Origin: Oscillospiraceae bacterium
GTDB taxonomy: Bacteria > Bacillota > Clostridia > Oscillospirales > Oscillospiraceae
Length of the DNA stretch: 64,000 bases
Reading direction: 5' to 3'
NCBI GenBank assembly: GCA_020025575.1
Contig: JAHHRW010000007.1
Location: 45,786-109,785 of the forward strand
The position numbers were made by a program, and so were the translations under genes. The notes beneath the pieces were generated by a model. That model was not told the DNA's origin, did no database searches, and saw only the letters and a list, made by a program, of their open reading frames with translations. Shown here in pieces: positions 49,527 to 58,995 of the stretch. Each line of letters opens with the position of its first letter. The first letter of the stretch is position 1.

Positions 49527-51635
49527 GTGAATTTCATGCGTTTTTCTAAAGCGGTGGTAAAATACCGCATTCCCATTTTAATTCTGGCACTTGTGCTTAT
49601 GATTCCATCGTGTCTTGGCATGATCAACACAAGAATCAACTACGATATGCTGGATTACCTGCCCGAAGACATGGACACCGTCATCGGACAAAACGAGTTA
49701 ATGGAAGACTTTGGCAAAGGTGCATTCTCGTTTATAATTGTAGAAGATATGCCCAATAAGGACGTTGCCAAACTGAAAGATAAAATCGAACAGGTTGACC
49801 ATGTGGAAACCGTTATCTGGTATGACTCATTGTTTGATCTTTCCATCCCCATGGAACTGCTGCCAGACAGCATTCTAAAAGAATTTAACACAGAAAACAG
49901 CACCATGATGGCAGTCTTTTTCGACAGTGCTACATCTGCTGATATCACCATGGATGCAATTCGAGAAATTCGTTCCATTTGCGGCAGACAGTGCTATGTT
50001 TCTGGTATGTCCGCACTGGTCACAGACTTGAAAGACCTGTGTGAAAAGGAAGAGCCCATATATGTTGGCATCGCTGTTGCCCTTGCCTGCATAGCCATGC
50101 TGCTGTTCCTCGACAACTGGCTGATCCCCTTCGTCTTCCTGCTGTCAATCGGCATGATGATTCTGGTAAATATGGGCACCAACTACTTCATGGGAGAGAT
50201 TTCCTATGTGACAAAAGCCCTCTCCGCTGTACTGCAGCTGGCCGTTACCATGGACTACTCCATTTTCCTGTGGCACAGCTATTGTGAACAGCGGGAAAAA
50301 TACGACGATCATAAAAAAGCCATGGCTGCTGCAATCTCCCAGACACTGACCAGTGTGGTTGGCAGTTCCATCACCACGGTTGCAGGTTTCATCGCACTGT
50401 GCTTTATGACGTTTACCATGGGCATGGATTTGGGCATCGTCATGGCAAAGGGTGTTCTGTTGGGCGTTCTCGGATGTGTCACCATCCTGCCTTCCCTGAT
50501 CCTGCTGCTGGATAAGACTTTGCAGAAAACCCAGCACAAGCCCCTGATCCCAAACATGCGTAAATTCTCAGAGCGTGTGGTAAAAAGCTCTGTCCCGCTG
50601 CTGATTGTCTTTGCCATCATTCTGGTGCCTGCCTATATGGGCTACAGTGCTACCAACGACGAAGTTTACTACGATATGGGAAAATGCCTGCCCGAAGATA
50701 TGGATTACGTGATTGCCAATAACAAGTTAGTAGATGATTTTGACATTGCATCTACCCATATGCTTTTGGTAGACCGTACCGTACCAACTCCCCAGGTTCG
50801 CAAGATGATTGCTGAAATGGAGCAAGTAGACGGAATCAAGTATATCCTGAGTATGGAATCCATTGTTGGATGTCGAATTCCCGAATCGTTCTTGCCTGAA
50901 TCTCTGGTTGAAGTGATGAAGAGCGACAAATGGGAACTCATGCTCATCAACTCCGAATACAAGGTCGCCAGCGATGAAGTGAACACCCAGATCAGCACAT
51001 TGAATGAAATTCTCAAGAAGTACGACGAAGCCGGTATGCTGATTGGTGAGGCCCCCTGCATGAAAGACATGATCAGCACCACTGCTCATGATTTCCAGGT
51101 CGTTAACGCCGTATCCATCATTGCAATCTTCATCATCATCGCTCTGGTTGAGAAGAGCGTTACATTGCCCTTTATTCTGATTACCGTGATTGAAACTGCA
51201 ATCTTTATAAACCTTGGCCTGCCTCACTACCTGGGACAGAGTCTTCCATTCATCGCTCCCATTTGTATCAGTACCATTCAGCTGGGTGCAACCGTTGACT
51301 ACGCCATCTTGATGACCACTCGCTACAAGGTAGAACGCATCCAGGGTGCCGACAAAAAAGCCGCTGTCTGCACTGCGCTGGGCGCATCGATTCCCTCCAT
51401 CATCGTATCCGGTATGGGGTTGTTTGCCGCAACATTCGGCGTAGCACTCTATTCCAAAATCGATATCATTCACTCCATGTGTATGCTGATGGCAAGAGGC
51501 GCTGTGGTCAGTATGATTTCTGTAATCCTAATCCTGCCCGCACTGCTCCTGCTGTGTGACAGAGTAATCTGCGCAACAACATTTGACATGAGACAAATTC
51601 GGCATTGTAAGAACAAGGAGGTCAACTCAAAATGA
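49527..51635 (+). CDS. MMPL/RND-family membrane exporter
   Basis: A transporter of about 700 residues with two halves. Each half has one helix, a large extracytoplasmic domain and five more helices. The first half contains AVLQLAVTMDYSIFLWHSY and the second IQLGATVDYAILMTTRYKV, the Asp-Tyr proton-relay motif of MMPL proteins. It belongs to the Firmicute MMPL type, likely exporting lipids or hydrophobic compounds, energised by proton flux. The start is either GTG at 49527 or ATG at 49536; AGGAAAGG upstream fits both. Its stop overlaps the start of the coiled-coil protein (ATGA), so the two are translationally coupled and probably work as a complex. Confidence 0.92.
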   Translation: MNFMRFSKAVVKYRIPILILALVLMIPSCLGMINTRINYDMLDYLPEDMDTVIGQNELMEDFGKGAFSFIIVEDMPNKDVAKLKDKIEQVDHVETVIWYDSLFDLSIPMELLPDSILKEFNTENSTMMAVFFDSATSADITMDAIREIRSICGRQCYVSGMSALVTDLKDLCEKEEPIYVGIAVALACIAMLLFLDNWLIPFVFLLSIGMMILVNMGTNYFMGEISYVTKALSAVLQLAVTMDYSIFLWHSYCEQREKYDDHKKAMAAAISQTLTSVVGSSITTVAGFIALCFMTFTMGMDLGIVMAKGVLLGVLGCVTILPSLILLLDKTLQKTQHKPLIPNMRKFSERVVKSSVPLLIVFAIILVPAYMGYSATNDEVYYDMGKCLPEDMDYVIANNKLVDDFDIASTHMLLVDRTVPTPQVRKMIAEMEQVDGIKYILSMESIVGCRIPESFLPESLVEVMKSDKWELMLINSEYKVASDEVNTQISTLNEILKKYDEAGMLIGEAPCMKDMISTTAHDFQVVNAVSIIAIFIIIALVEKSVTLPFILITVIETAIFINLGLPHYLGQSLPFIAPICISTIQLGATVDYAILMTTRYKVERIQGADKKAAVCTALGASIPSIIVSGMGLFAATFGVALYSKIDIIHSMCMLMARGAVVSMISVILILPALLLLCDRVICATTFDMRQIRHCKNKEVNSK

Positions 51636-53848
51636 AAAACAAAGCAATAAAAGTAATGGCACTTGGGCTGGGTGCTTCAATTCTGTTCGGCACAGCAACC
51701 ACTGCCGTGTATGCATTAAATAGCGACACCAAAGCCCCCGCCAAAGAATCCACAGCCGTTGTCACAGCAACGACAAATTCCGGCACCGCAACTAAGGATG
51801 AAACCGTCTATGTATTTGCAGGTACAGATGGCGCTGTACAAAAAGTTCTGGTCAACGACTGGCTGCAAAATTCCAAGAATGCAGAAACCCTGAACGATCA
51901 GTCTACTCTATCCAATATTGAAAATGTCAAGGGTGATGAGGAATTCACCACCGATAAAGAAGGAAATCTTATCTGGACTGCCAATGGCGAAGACATCTAT
52001 TATCAAGGTACCACCGATCAGAAGATTCCCGTTGAAATGTCCATCCACTATACTCTGGACGGAACGGAAATTTCTGCTGAAGAGCTGGCAGGTAAGAGCG
52101 GCAGAGTGACCATTCGTTTTGACTACAAAAATACCCAGTATGAAGAAGTCAAGATCAATGGCAAGAACGAGAAAGTCTATGTGCCTTTCGTCATGCTCAC
52201 CGGCATGCTGCTGGACACCGATGCATTCCATAATGTGACTGTCTGCAACGGTAAGATGGAAAACCTGGGTAATGAAATTGCAGTCATCGGCATTGCCCTG
52301 CCTGGTATGCAGGAAAATCTGGCAATCAATAAAGAGGATCTGGAAATCCCCGATTATGTGGAAATCACCGCGGATGTGGAAAACTTCCAAATGACCACCA
52401 CCATGACCATTGCAAGCACTGCTCTGCTTGATGACTTCAACTCCGAGGATCTGGATTTCAGCGAGCTTTCCAAGTCCGTTGATAAGCTGGCTGATGGTAT
52501 GAATCAACTGATGGATGGTTCCGATAAGCTATACAATGGACTTTGCACCCTGCTGGATCAGTCCAATGTTCTCATTTCCGGTATTGATCAGCTTGCAACC
52601 GGTGCCACCAGATTGCAGTCCGGCGCAGATGCGCTCAGCAGCGGCGCCTCCCAGCTCCACTCCGGTGCGTCCCAGCTTGCTGATGGTCTTGACTCCTTGA
52701 ATGCCAACAGCGATGCACTCAATGGTGGTGCTGAGCAGGTATTCAACACACTGCTCTCTACTGCAAATACCCAGCTTGCGGCTGCCGGTCTATCTGTTCC
52801 AACCCTGTCTATCGGCAACTATGCTGAGGTGCTGGACGGAGTCATTGCATCCTTGGATGAAACTGCAGTCTATCAGGCTGCACTGCAACAGGTCACCGAC
52901 GGTGTCAACGCTCGTCGCGGTGAAATTGAAACAATGGTCACCGAGGTAGTCAAGCAGCAGGTTGAGGCTGAGGTTACTGCCCAGGTTACCGCCGCTGTAC
53001 GGCAGACCGTTACCCCGAAGGTTCAGGAGAACGAGGTTCAGTTCCGCACTGCCGTTTTGAAACAGGCTTTGAACATGACTACCCAGGAATACGAGGCTGC
53101 TGTACAGGCTGGTCTTGTCACTCAGGAGCAGCAGGATACCGTAAATGCCGCTGTTGAATCTGCAATGGCTGCAGAAGTTGAAAAGCAGATGGAGAGCGAA
53201 GAAATTCAGGGTAAGATCTCCGCACTGATTCAGCAGACTACCGCTGAGAAAATGGCAAGCGACGAAATCCATGCTATAATTGCAAGCAACACCGACATTC
53301 AGGTAGAAAAGGCAATCTCCGATACCATGGCATCTCCTGAAATTCAGGCAAAACTGCAAGCCGCTGCCGAAGGCGCACAGTCCGTAATTTCTCTGAAATC
53401 CTCTCTGGACAGCTACAACGGATTCTATCTGGGCGTCATCGCATATACATCCGGCGTTTCCAGCGCCACTGCCGGTGCTCAGGAGCTGAAGGCGGGCACA
53501 GATACGCTGACCAATGGCATGTCTGATCTGGAAACTGGTGTGGATACACTCTCCGATGGCATCCACACCATAAAGGATAAGTCCCCCGCTTTGATTGATG
53601 GGATTGCGCAGCTCAGAGATGGTGCTAAGCAGCTTGATGACGGTCTGAAAAAGCTCATGAAGGAAGGCATTCAGAAAATCATCGATCTGGCTGACAAGGA
53701 TCTGGAAAACCTGACCGCTCGCCTCTCTGCCTCTATTGATGTTGCCCATAACTACACCTCCTTCTCCGGAGTCGATCAAAACACGCATGGCCGCGTAAAA
53801 TTCATTTACAGAACAGATTCCATTGATGGGATAAAGAATGCAGAATAA
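51632..53848 (+). CDS. Secreted coiled-coil protein with YhgE/Pip-type repeats, partner of the MMPL exporter
   Basis: A 738-residue protein with a signal peptide (cleavage probably after TTAVYA, about residue 28) and no other membrane helix. A beta-rich domain (about 50-270) precedes repeats of the type L-x2-G-x3-L: LADGMNQLMDGSDKLYNG, LATGATRLQSGADALSSGASQL. A long Gln/Glu/Ala helix (about 420-590) follows, then a second repeat block (LKAGTDTLTNGMSDLETGVDTLSDG, LRDGAKQLDDGLKKL). The repeats are those of YhgE/Pip proteins, but those have C-terminal membrane helices. So this form is soluble or wall-associated. It could bridge the MMPL pump to the cell wall or act as an outer conduit. Confidence 0.82.
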   Translation: MKNKAIKVMALGLGASILFGTATTAVYALNSDTKAPAKESTAVVTATTNSGTATKDETVYVFAGTDGAVQKVLVNDWLQNSKNAETLNDQSTLSNIENVKGDEEFTTDKEGNLIWTANGEDIYYQGTTDQKIPVEMSIHYTLDGTEISAEELAGKSGRVTIRFDYKNTQYEEVKINGKNEKVYVPFVMLTGMLLDTDAFHNVTVCNGKMENLGNEIAVIGIALPGMQENLAINKEDLEIPDYVEITADVENFQMTTTMTIASTALLDDFNSEDLDFSELSKSVDKLADGMNQLMDGSDKLYNGLCTLLDQSNVLISGIDQLATGATRLQSGADALSSGASQLHSGASQLADGLDSLNANSDALNGGAEQVFNTLLSTANTQLAAAGLSVPTLSIGNYAEVLDGVIASLDETAVYQAALQQVTDGVNARRGEIETMVTEVVKQQVEAEVTAQVTAAVRQTVTPKVQENEVQFRTAVLKQALNMTTQEYEAAVQAGLVTQEQQDTVNAAVESAMAAEVEKQMESEEIQGKISALIQQTTAEKMASDEIHAIIASNTDIQVEKAISDTMASPEIQAKLQAAAEGAQSVISLKSSLDSYNGFYLGVIAYTSGVSSATAGAQELKAGTDTLTNGMSDLETGVDTLSDGIHTIKDKSPALIDGIAQLRDGAKQLDDGLKKLMKEGIQKIIDLADKDLENLTARLSASIDVAHNYTSFSGVDQNTHGRVKFIYRTDSIDGIKNAE

Positions 53849-53941
53849 AATCTAAAATTTTTTCCGACCCAAGAAATAGAAAACCACACTGTCCACTTGA
53901 CATAAAGAACCAGATGATCTCCATTTCAATTTCACATGGAT

Positions 53942-53985
53942 TTTACATTACCTTTCTTTTTAACTTTACAAATAATGGATAGAAT
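53942..53985 (+). promoter_or_regulatory. Candidate Pho-box promoter of pstS
   Basis: TTTACA (53942-53947), TTTCTT (53953-53958) and TTTACA (53965-53970) repeat with a period of 11-12 bases just ahead of a -10-like TAGAAT (53980-53985). PhoP boxes of Firmicutes are direct TT-ACA-like repeats at this spacing upstream of the -10. No -35 is seen, as expected for an activated promoter. Confidence 0.5.
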
Positions 53986-53987
53986 AT

Positions 53988-54018
53988 GTTTGTAACAACG
54001 ATGAGCGCTGTTACAAAC
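53988..54018 (+). promoter_or_regulatory. Inverted repeat in the pstS leader
   Basis: GTTTGTAACA (53988-53997) and its exact reverse complement (54009-54018) are separated by 11 bases. It lies just past the -10 box and so is either an operator or a 5' mRNA stem. Confidence 0.6.
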
Positions 54019-54064
54019 GTAAATGAATAAATCTAAAACATTTGCAAATCGAAAGGAAATTGAA

Positions 54065-54931
54065 ATGAAGAAAAGAATATTTTGCACCTTTGTTGCATCT
54101 GCTATGATTGCAGGCATGTTTGCAGGCTGTACCGGTACCCCCAGTGAAACGACAGCTCCCGTCGCTGGTACCGATAACACCACCCCCGCCGTTGTAGCTG
54201 GTACCGTCACTACCGATGGTTCCACCTCCATGGAGAAGGTCATCGGCAGCCTGGGTGAAGCATTCCAGGAGCTGAACAAGGATGTCACCGTTACCTACAA
54301 CCCCACCGGTTCCAGCTCTGGTGTCAAGGCTGTTCAGGAAGGCCGCTGTGACATTGGTCTGGCAAGCCGCGGTCTAAAGGATGCTGAAACCGAAAGCGGT
54401 CTGGCCTCCACCACTCTGGCACTGGATGGTATTGCAATCGTTGTAAATCCTCAGAACCCTGTTTCTGATCTGGATGTTGAAACCATCGCTAAGATCTACA
54501 CCGGTGAGATCACCAACTGGAAGGATGTCGGCGGCAACGACGCTGAGATCGTTCTGATCGGCCGTGAGGCTGGCTCCGGTACCCGCGACGGTTTTGAATC
54601 CATCACCGATACCAAGGACTCCTGCAAGTACCGTCAGGAACTGACCTCCACCGGCGACGTAATTGCAACCGTATCTCAGAACCCCGCTGCAATCGGCTAC
54701 GCTTCTCTGTCCGCTGTCAAGGATAACATCAAGGCTCTGACTGTTGGTGGTGTTGCTCCCTCTGAGGAAACTGTTAAAGACGGCAGCTATGTAGTACAGC
54801 GTCCCTTCATCCTGATTACCAAGGCAAATGAAAAGCTGTCTGACACAGCACAGGCTTTCTTTGACTACATTACTTCCCCCGAAGCAGCTCAGATCATTAC
54901 CGCCGCAGGCGTAGTTCCTGTCAGCGAATAA
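54065..54931 (+). CDS. pstS: Phosphate ABC transporter substrate-binding lipoprotein PstS
   Basis: A 288-residue binding protein. The lipoprotein signal ends GMFAGC. The mature protein has the phosphate-binding blocks TTDGSTSMEKVIGSLGEAF (Ser/Thr contacts), NPTGSSSGVKAVQEGRCDIGLASR and IGREAGSGTRDGFE (the Arg/Asp site). It captures phosphate outside the cell for PstCA. The ATG at 54065 follows AAAGGAA; an earlier in-frame ATG lies inside the leader. A hairpin after the gene limits read-through, so PstS should be more abundant than the membrane subunits. Confidence 0.96.
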   Translation: MKKRIFCTFVASAMIAGMFAGCTGTPSETTAPVAGTDNTTPAVVAGTVTTDGSTSMEKVIGSLGEAFQELNKDVTVTYNPTGSSSGVKAVQEGRCDIGLASRGLKDAETESGLASTTLALDGIAIVVNPQNPVSDLDVETIAKIYTGEITNWKDVGGNDAEIVLIGREAGSGTRDGFESITDTKDSCKYRQELTSTGDVIATVSQNPAAIGYASLSAVKDNIKALTVGGVAPSEETVKDGSYVVQRPFILITKANEKLSDTAQAFFDYITSPEAAQIITAAGVVPVSE

Positions 54932-54941
54932 CAGCCAAATT

Positions 54942-54975
54942 AAGCGGCGGCTTTTTAAGTCGCCGCTTTTCTTTT
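54942..54975 (+). terminator. Hairpin/partial terminator between pstS and pstC
   Basis: AAGCGGCG (54942-54949) pairs with CGCCGCTT (54961-54968) and is followed by TTTCTTTT. It overlaps the region just ahead of the pstC ribosome binding site. Confidence 0.8.
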
Positions 54976-54988
54976 AGAAAGGTAAAAT

Positions 54989-55855
54989 ATGAAGAAGAAT
55001 AAACAATTGGAAAATATCGTTCACGGTATTTTCTTGATTTGCGGTCTGATTACTGTGGGCTGTGTGCTGCTGATTACCATTTATCTCGTAATTTCCGGCA
55101 TCCCGGCCATTCTGGAAATCGGACTTGTTCCATTTTTGTTTGGAGAAACCTGGGCATCCACAGCTGCACAGCCAGCTTATGGCATTCTGCCCTTTATTCT
55201 GACCAGTATCTATGGTACTGCCGGGGCGATTGTACTGGGCGTACCTGTTGGGTTTATGACCGCTGTATACCTGTCCAAAATTGCATCTGCTAAGGTAAAA
55301 TCCGTTATGGAGGCCGCCATTAGCCTGCTGGCCGGAATTCCCTCTGTCGTATACGGTCTGGTGGGTATGCTGGTTCTGGTTCCCGCAATCCGCAAGGCAT
55401 TTAACATCCCCGATGGTGCCAGCCTGTTTGCAGCCATCATTGTGCTTGCCATCATGATCCTGCCATCCATCATAAAAGTATCCATGACCGCTTTGGACGC
55501 TGTTCCTAAGGAATATGAGGACGGTTCTCTTGCCCTGGGCGCCACCCCCATCGAAACCTATTTTCGCGTTTCTGTCCCCGCTGCCAAAAGCGGTATCTCC
55601 GCAGCGGTTGTTCTGGGCGTGGGGCGTGCCATCGGCGAAGCCATGGCCGTAATGATGGTTTCCGGTAATGCCCCCAATATGCCGGGGTTGTTCGAGAGTG
55701 TCCGATTCCTGACCACCGCTGTTGCCAGCGAAATGTCCTATTCCAGCGGCTTACAGCAACAGGCTCTGTTTTCTATCGCTCTGGTATTGTTCCTGTTTAT
55801 TATGCTGATCAATGCCACCTTGAATTTCTTTATGAAACGGAGCAAGGAGGGTTAA
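54989..55855 (+). CDS. pstC: Phosphate ABC transporter permease PstC
   Basis: A 288-residue permease with six membrane helices and the coupling-loop motif EYEDGSLALGATPIETYFRVSVPAAKSGI (EAA loop). The N-terminal part LVPFLFGETWASTA is typical of PstC. It forms the membrane channel with PstA and starts 14 bases after the pstS-pstC hairpin. GAAAGG precedes the ATG. Confidence 0.96.
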   Translation: MKKNKQLENIVHGIFLICGLITVGCVLLITIYLVISGIPAILEIGLVPFLFGETWASTAAQPAYGILPFILTSIYGTAGAIVLGVPVGFMTAVYLSKIASAKVKSVMEAAISLLAGIPSVVYGLVGMLVLVPAIRKAFNIPDGASLFAAIIVLAIMILPSIIKVSMTALDAVPKEYEDGSLALGATPIETYFRVSVPAAKSGISAAVVLGVGRAIGEAMAVMMVSGNAPNMPGLFESVRFLTTAVASEMSYSSGLQQQALFSIALVLFLFIMLINATLNFFMKRSKEG

Positions 55856-55856
55856 T

Positions 55857-56714
55857 ATGCAGACAAACACAATGAAAGGCAAGCGTAAAGCCTATATCGC
55901 AACCATGCGGATTCTAATGTGGGTATCCACCGCCCTCACCGCAGCTTTGGTGGTGTTCCTAATGGGATATGTGCTGTATAAAGGCCTCCCCAATATCACA
56001 TGGCAGTTACTCAGCACCAAACCCAGTTATCTGACAGAAAGCATTGGCATCCTGCCGGATATCCTCAACACAGTATATATTGTGCTGGCTACTCTGGTGA
56101 TCGTCCTTCCTCTGGGCGTCGGGGCTGCTGTTTATCTGACAGAATATGCCGCCAACAAGCGCATCGTCGGTATGATTGAATACGCCACCGAAACACTTTC
56201 CGGCATTCCTTCCATCATTTACGGTCTGGTTGGCATGTTGTTGTTTTCCAATAACATGGGAACCTGTCTTATGGCCGGCAGCCTGACCCTGGTTATCATG
56301 AATCTACCCACCATCATGCGCACCACCCAGGAGAGCCTTAAAACAGTGCCCCAATCCTATCGAGAGGGTGCTTTTGGCTTAGGCGCAGGAAAATGGCGTG
56401 TCATTCGCACTGTGGTTCTGCCCAACTGTGTAGACGGTGTTATCACTGGATGCATTCTGACAGTAGGCAGAATTTTGGGCGAATCCGCTGCCCTGCTGTT
56501 CACCGCCGGTTTTGCACATGCCGTCAACGGAATTGTGGATGGATTGGCAAGTCCCGGCGCTACCCTTACCGTTGCCCTTTATGTTTATGCAAAGGAACAG
56601 GGCGAATTTGGTGTGGCCTTTGCCATTGCCGCTATCTTAATGATTATGACCGTTCTGATTAACCTATCTGCCACTTTGGTTGGAAAATATTATCGCAACA
56701 GGAGAAGTATATGA
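55857..56714 (+). CDS. pstA: Phosphate ABC transporter permease PstA
   Basis: A 285-residue permease with six membrane helices. The EAA loop is SYREGAFGLGAGKWRVIRTVVLPNCVDGVITG, and the segment TETLSGIPSIIYGLVGMLLF is characteristic. It begins one base after pstC, with GGAGGG ahead of the ATG, and overlaps pstB by 4 bases. Confidence 0.96.
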   Translation: MQTNTMKGKRKAYIATMRILMWVSTALTAALVVFLMGYVLYKGLPNITWQLLSTKPSYLTESIGILPDILNTVYIVLATLVIVLPLGVGAAVYLTEYAANKRIVGMIEYATETLSGIPSIIYGLVGMLLFSNNMGTCLMAGSLTLVIMNLPTIMRTTQESLKTVPQSYREGAFGLGAGKWRVIRTVVLPNCVDGVITGCILTVGRILGESAALLFTAGFAHAVNGIVDGLASPGATLTVALYVYAKEQGEFGVAFAIAAILMIMTVLINLSATLVGKYYRNRRSI

Positions 56715-57466
56715 GCAATATTATTACTGCAAAAGATCTCTGTCTATGGTACGGACAGTTTAAGGCATTAAAATCCATCAGCATGGATATCCCGGAAAAG
56801 AGTATTACCGCATTCATCGGGCCTTCCGGTTGCGGTAAATCCACCTTCTTAAAAACGCTGAACAGAATGAACGATCTGGTCCCCGATGTCAAAATCACCG
56901 GTGATGTCCGTTTCCGGGAGCAGAACATCTTCGATTCCAATGTAGATGTAAATGAGCTCCGCAGGGATGTGGGTATGGTGTTTCAGAAACCAAATCCCTT
57001 CCCCATGAGCGTTTATGACAATATCGCCTATGGCCCCAGAACCCACGGCGTGTCCAGCAAATCACAGCTGGATGATATCGTAGAGCAGGCTCTGAAGGAC
57101 GCCGCTATCTGGGATGAAGTTAAAGATCGCTTGAAAAAGAATGCTTTAGGACTTTCTGGTGGTCAGCAGCAGCGGTTATGTATCGCCCGTGCTCTGGCTG
57201 TTCAGCCCCAGGTTCTTCTGATGGATGAACCCACATCCGCTCTGGATCCGATTTCCACTTCCCGCATTGAGGAACTGGTTAGCGATCTAAAGAAAAAGTA
57301 CACCATTGTCATGGTCACGCACAACATGCAGCAGGCTGTTCGTATTTCTGACTATACAGCTTTCTTCCTGCTTGGCGAGTTGGTGGAGTTTGGAAAAACC
57401 GACGAGCTGTTTGCACAGCCAACAGATAAGCGGACAGAAGATTACATTACGGGGAGGTTCGGATAA
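56711..57466 (+). CDS. pstB: Phosphate ABC transporter ATPase PstB
   Basis: A 251-residue ATPase. Walker A is GPSGCGKST, the Q-loop is VGMVFQKPNPFPMS, the signature is LSGGQQQRLCIARA, Walker B is VLLMDEPTSALDP and the switch His is in VTHNMQQA. The NPFPMSVYDNIAYG and TRRTED-like end (TEDYITGRFG) are PstB hallmarks. It overlaps pstA by 4 bases and phoU by one. Confidence 0.98.
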   Translation: MSNIITAKDLCLWYGQFKALKSISMDIPEKSITAFIGPSGCGKSTFLKTLNRMNDLVPDVKITGDVRFREQNIFDSNVDVNELRRDVGMVFQKPNPFPMSVYDNIAYGPRTHGVSSKSQLDDIVEQALKDAAIWDEVKDRLKKNALGLSGGQQQRLCIARALAVQPQVLLMDEPTSALDPISTSRIEELVSDLKKKYTIVMVTHNMQQAVRISDYTAFFLLGELVEFGKTDELFAQPTDKRTEDYITGRFG

Positions 57467-58116
57467 TGAGAAGTCGTTTTGATGCTCAGCTTGCACAGCT
57501 GAATCGTGAAATGATAGAAATGGGTGCTCTGTGTGAAGAGATCATCTCTATGGCGGCAGACGCACTGGCCAAGTGGGACGATCAGCTGAAAGAAAAAATC
57601 ACTCCAGTTGCATATGCCATTGACCAAAAGGAGCGGGATATCGAATCCCTGTGTCTGAAGATGCTGCTGCAGCAGCAGCCAGTGGCAAAGGATCTGCGAG
57701 TGATCTCCGCTGCACTGAAGATGATTACCGATATGGAGCGTATTGGCGACCAGGCAGAGGATATCCTTGAAATCATCCCCTATCTGAATGGTCACACCGT
57801 AGCAGTACACAATCAGATCCGGGAAATGGCAAATGCAACCATTCGCATGGTTACAGAAAGCGTTGATGCCTATGTTAAGCAGGATACCTCATTGGCACAG
57901 GCAGTCATCTCCCATGATGACATTGTAGACGGATACTTTATTCAGATGAAAAAGGCGCTAATCGAATGGATTTCCCGGAAACCTGAGGAAGGTGAATATG
58001 CATTGGATCTTCTGATGATCAGCAAATACTTTGAGCGTATCGGAGACCACGCAACAAACATTGCTGAATGGGTCATCTTCTCGATAACAGGTACCCACAA
58101 AAACGAATCTGTATAA
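57466..58116 (+). CDS. phoU: Phosphate transport regulator PhoU
   Basis: A 216-residue cytoplasmic protein of two three-helix PhoU domains, each with the metal-binding E/D-rich motif: MERIGDQAEDILE in the first and FERIGDHATNIAEWV in the second. It restrains the Pst transporter and the phosphate-sensing kinase. It is last in the pst operon, sharing one base with pstB, and is followed by a strong terminator. Confidence 0.97.
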   Translation: MRSRFDAQLAQLNREMIEMGALCEEIISMAADALAKWDDQLKEKITPVAYAIDQKERDIESLCLKMLLQQQPVAKDLRVISAALKMITDMERIGDQAEDILEIIPYLNGHTVAVHNQIREMANATIRMVTESVDAYVKQDTSLAQAVISHDDIVDGYFIQMKKALIEWISRKPEEGEYALDLLMISKYFERIGDHATNIAEWVIFSITGTHKNESV

Positions 58117-58128
58117 ACACTGTATTAA

Positions 58129-58163
58129 AAAATCGACTCTGAGATATACTCAGAGTCGATTTT
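58129..58163 (+). terminator. Bidirectional terminator between phoU and the YwaF-like gene
   Basis: AAAATCGACTCTGAG (58129-58143) and its exact complement (58149-58163) enclose ATATA. Its A- and T-flanks serve both converging genes. Confidence 0.93.
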
Positions 58164-58164
58164 C

Positions 58165-58995
58165 TTATACACTTACAGATTCTACACACGGAATATCGCG
58201 TGCTCTCGTTTTCATCTTATGAGAAAGATAGGACGGTAAGTAAAACAGTGCTGGTACGATGATATAGAGGACATACAGAATCAGCGTGATCTGCACCTCG
58301 CTGAACCCTGCAAAAATGGTCTGCAACACAGGAAATTTCCCTCTAAAATACATATAATCTGCATCAATCGGTGAATAATTGATTATATTGGCTGGAATCG
58401 ATACGATCAAGCTCAGTACGCATGGCAAGAACAGCTCCCACCAATGCGTTACATTTGTATAACGGTGTTCGCCGGAAAGGAGCAGCACCAGCCAAATAAA
58501 CAACATACTCCCATGGAAGAAAAAGGTATGGAATCCAGGAAATGAGATACAGGAATAAGTCGTTAAACGAGCTACCGGGTACAGGAAATTGATAGCTGCA
58601 CCCAAAAATCCCAATGTGCAGGTATAACCATAACCAATTTTTTTCCACACACCTTTTCCAAAAATCATCAAAGGCAGGGCATACATAATGATACTGCATG
58701 GATATAGCGACAAATCAACTGTCAAATCCAGCCCAACTGTCTTACCAGACACGCTATTCCAATATATAATCAGAAATTCCAAAACCACCAGAGTAATCCA
58801 AAGTCTCAAAAAAATGGGTCTGATTAAGTTTTTCCGCCTGGACACAAATATTGCAGATCCTATGATAATCACAACCAGAACCGCTACAAATGCATACTGT
58901 AAAGGCGTATATATCGTCCCGGGTATTTGGCTGGCTGGCACAAGATAATCCTTATGCGTAAAGAAATTCTTTATAACATAGCTGAGGTCTTTCAT
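58165..58995 (-). CDS. YwaF-type (TIGR02206) integral membrane protein
   Basis: A 276-residue protein with seven membrane helices. Features include RLWITLVVLEFLIIYWN, the charged LYPCSIIMYALPLMIFGK segment, the His-containing FPGFHTFFFHGSMLFIWLVLL and NIINYSPIDADYMY. The family is conserved in Firmicutes and its function is unknown. GGGAGG lies 14 bases upstream of the ATG. It is convergent with phoU and expressed alone. Confidence 0.85.
   Translation of the reverse strand: MKDLSYVIKNFFTHKDYLVPASQIPGTIYTPLQYAFVAVLVVIIIGSAIFVSRRKNLIRPIFLRLWITLVVLEFLIIYWNSVSGKTVGLDLTVDLSLYPCSIIMYALPLMIFGKGVWKKIGYGYTCTLGFLGAAINFLYPVARLTTYSCISFPGFHTFFFHGSMLFIWLVLLLSGEHRYTNVTHWWELFLPCVLSLIVSIPANIINYSPIDADYMYFRGKFPVLQTIFAGFSEVQITLILYVLYIIVPALFYLPSYLSHKMKTRARDIPCVESVSV

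Noticed and set aside
52500..53700. Repetitive look of the coiled-coil gene, considered as a DNA repeat or CRISPR-like array
   Set aside because: The repeat is at protein level (L-x2-G heptads). DNA copies differ, and there are no fixed-length spacers.
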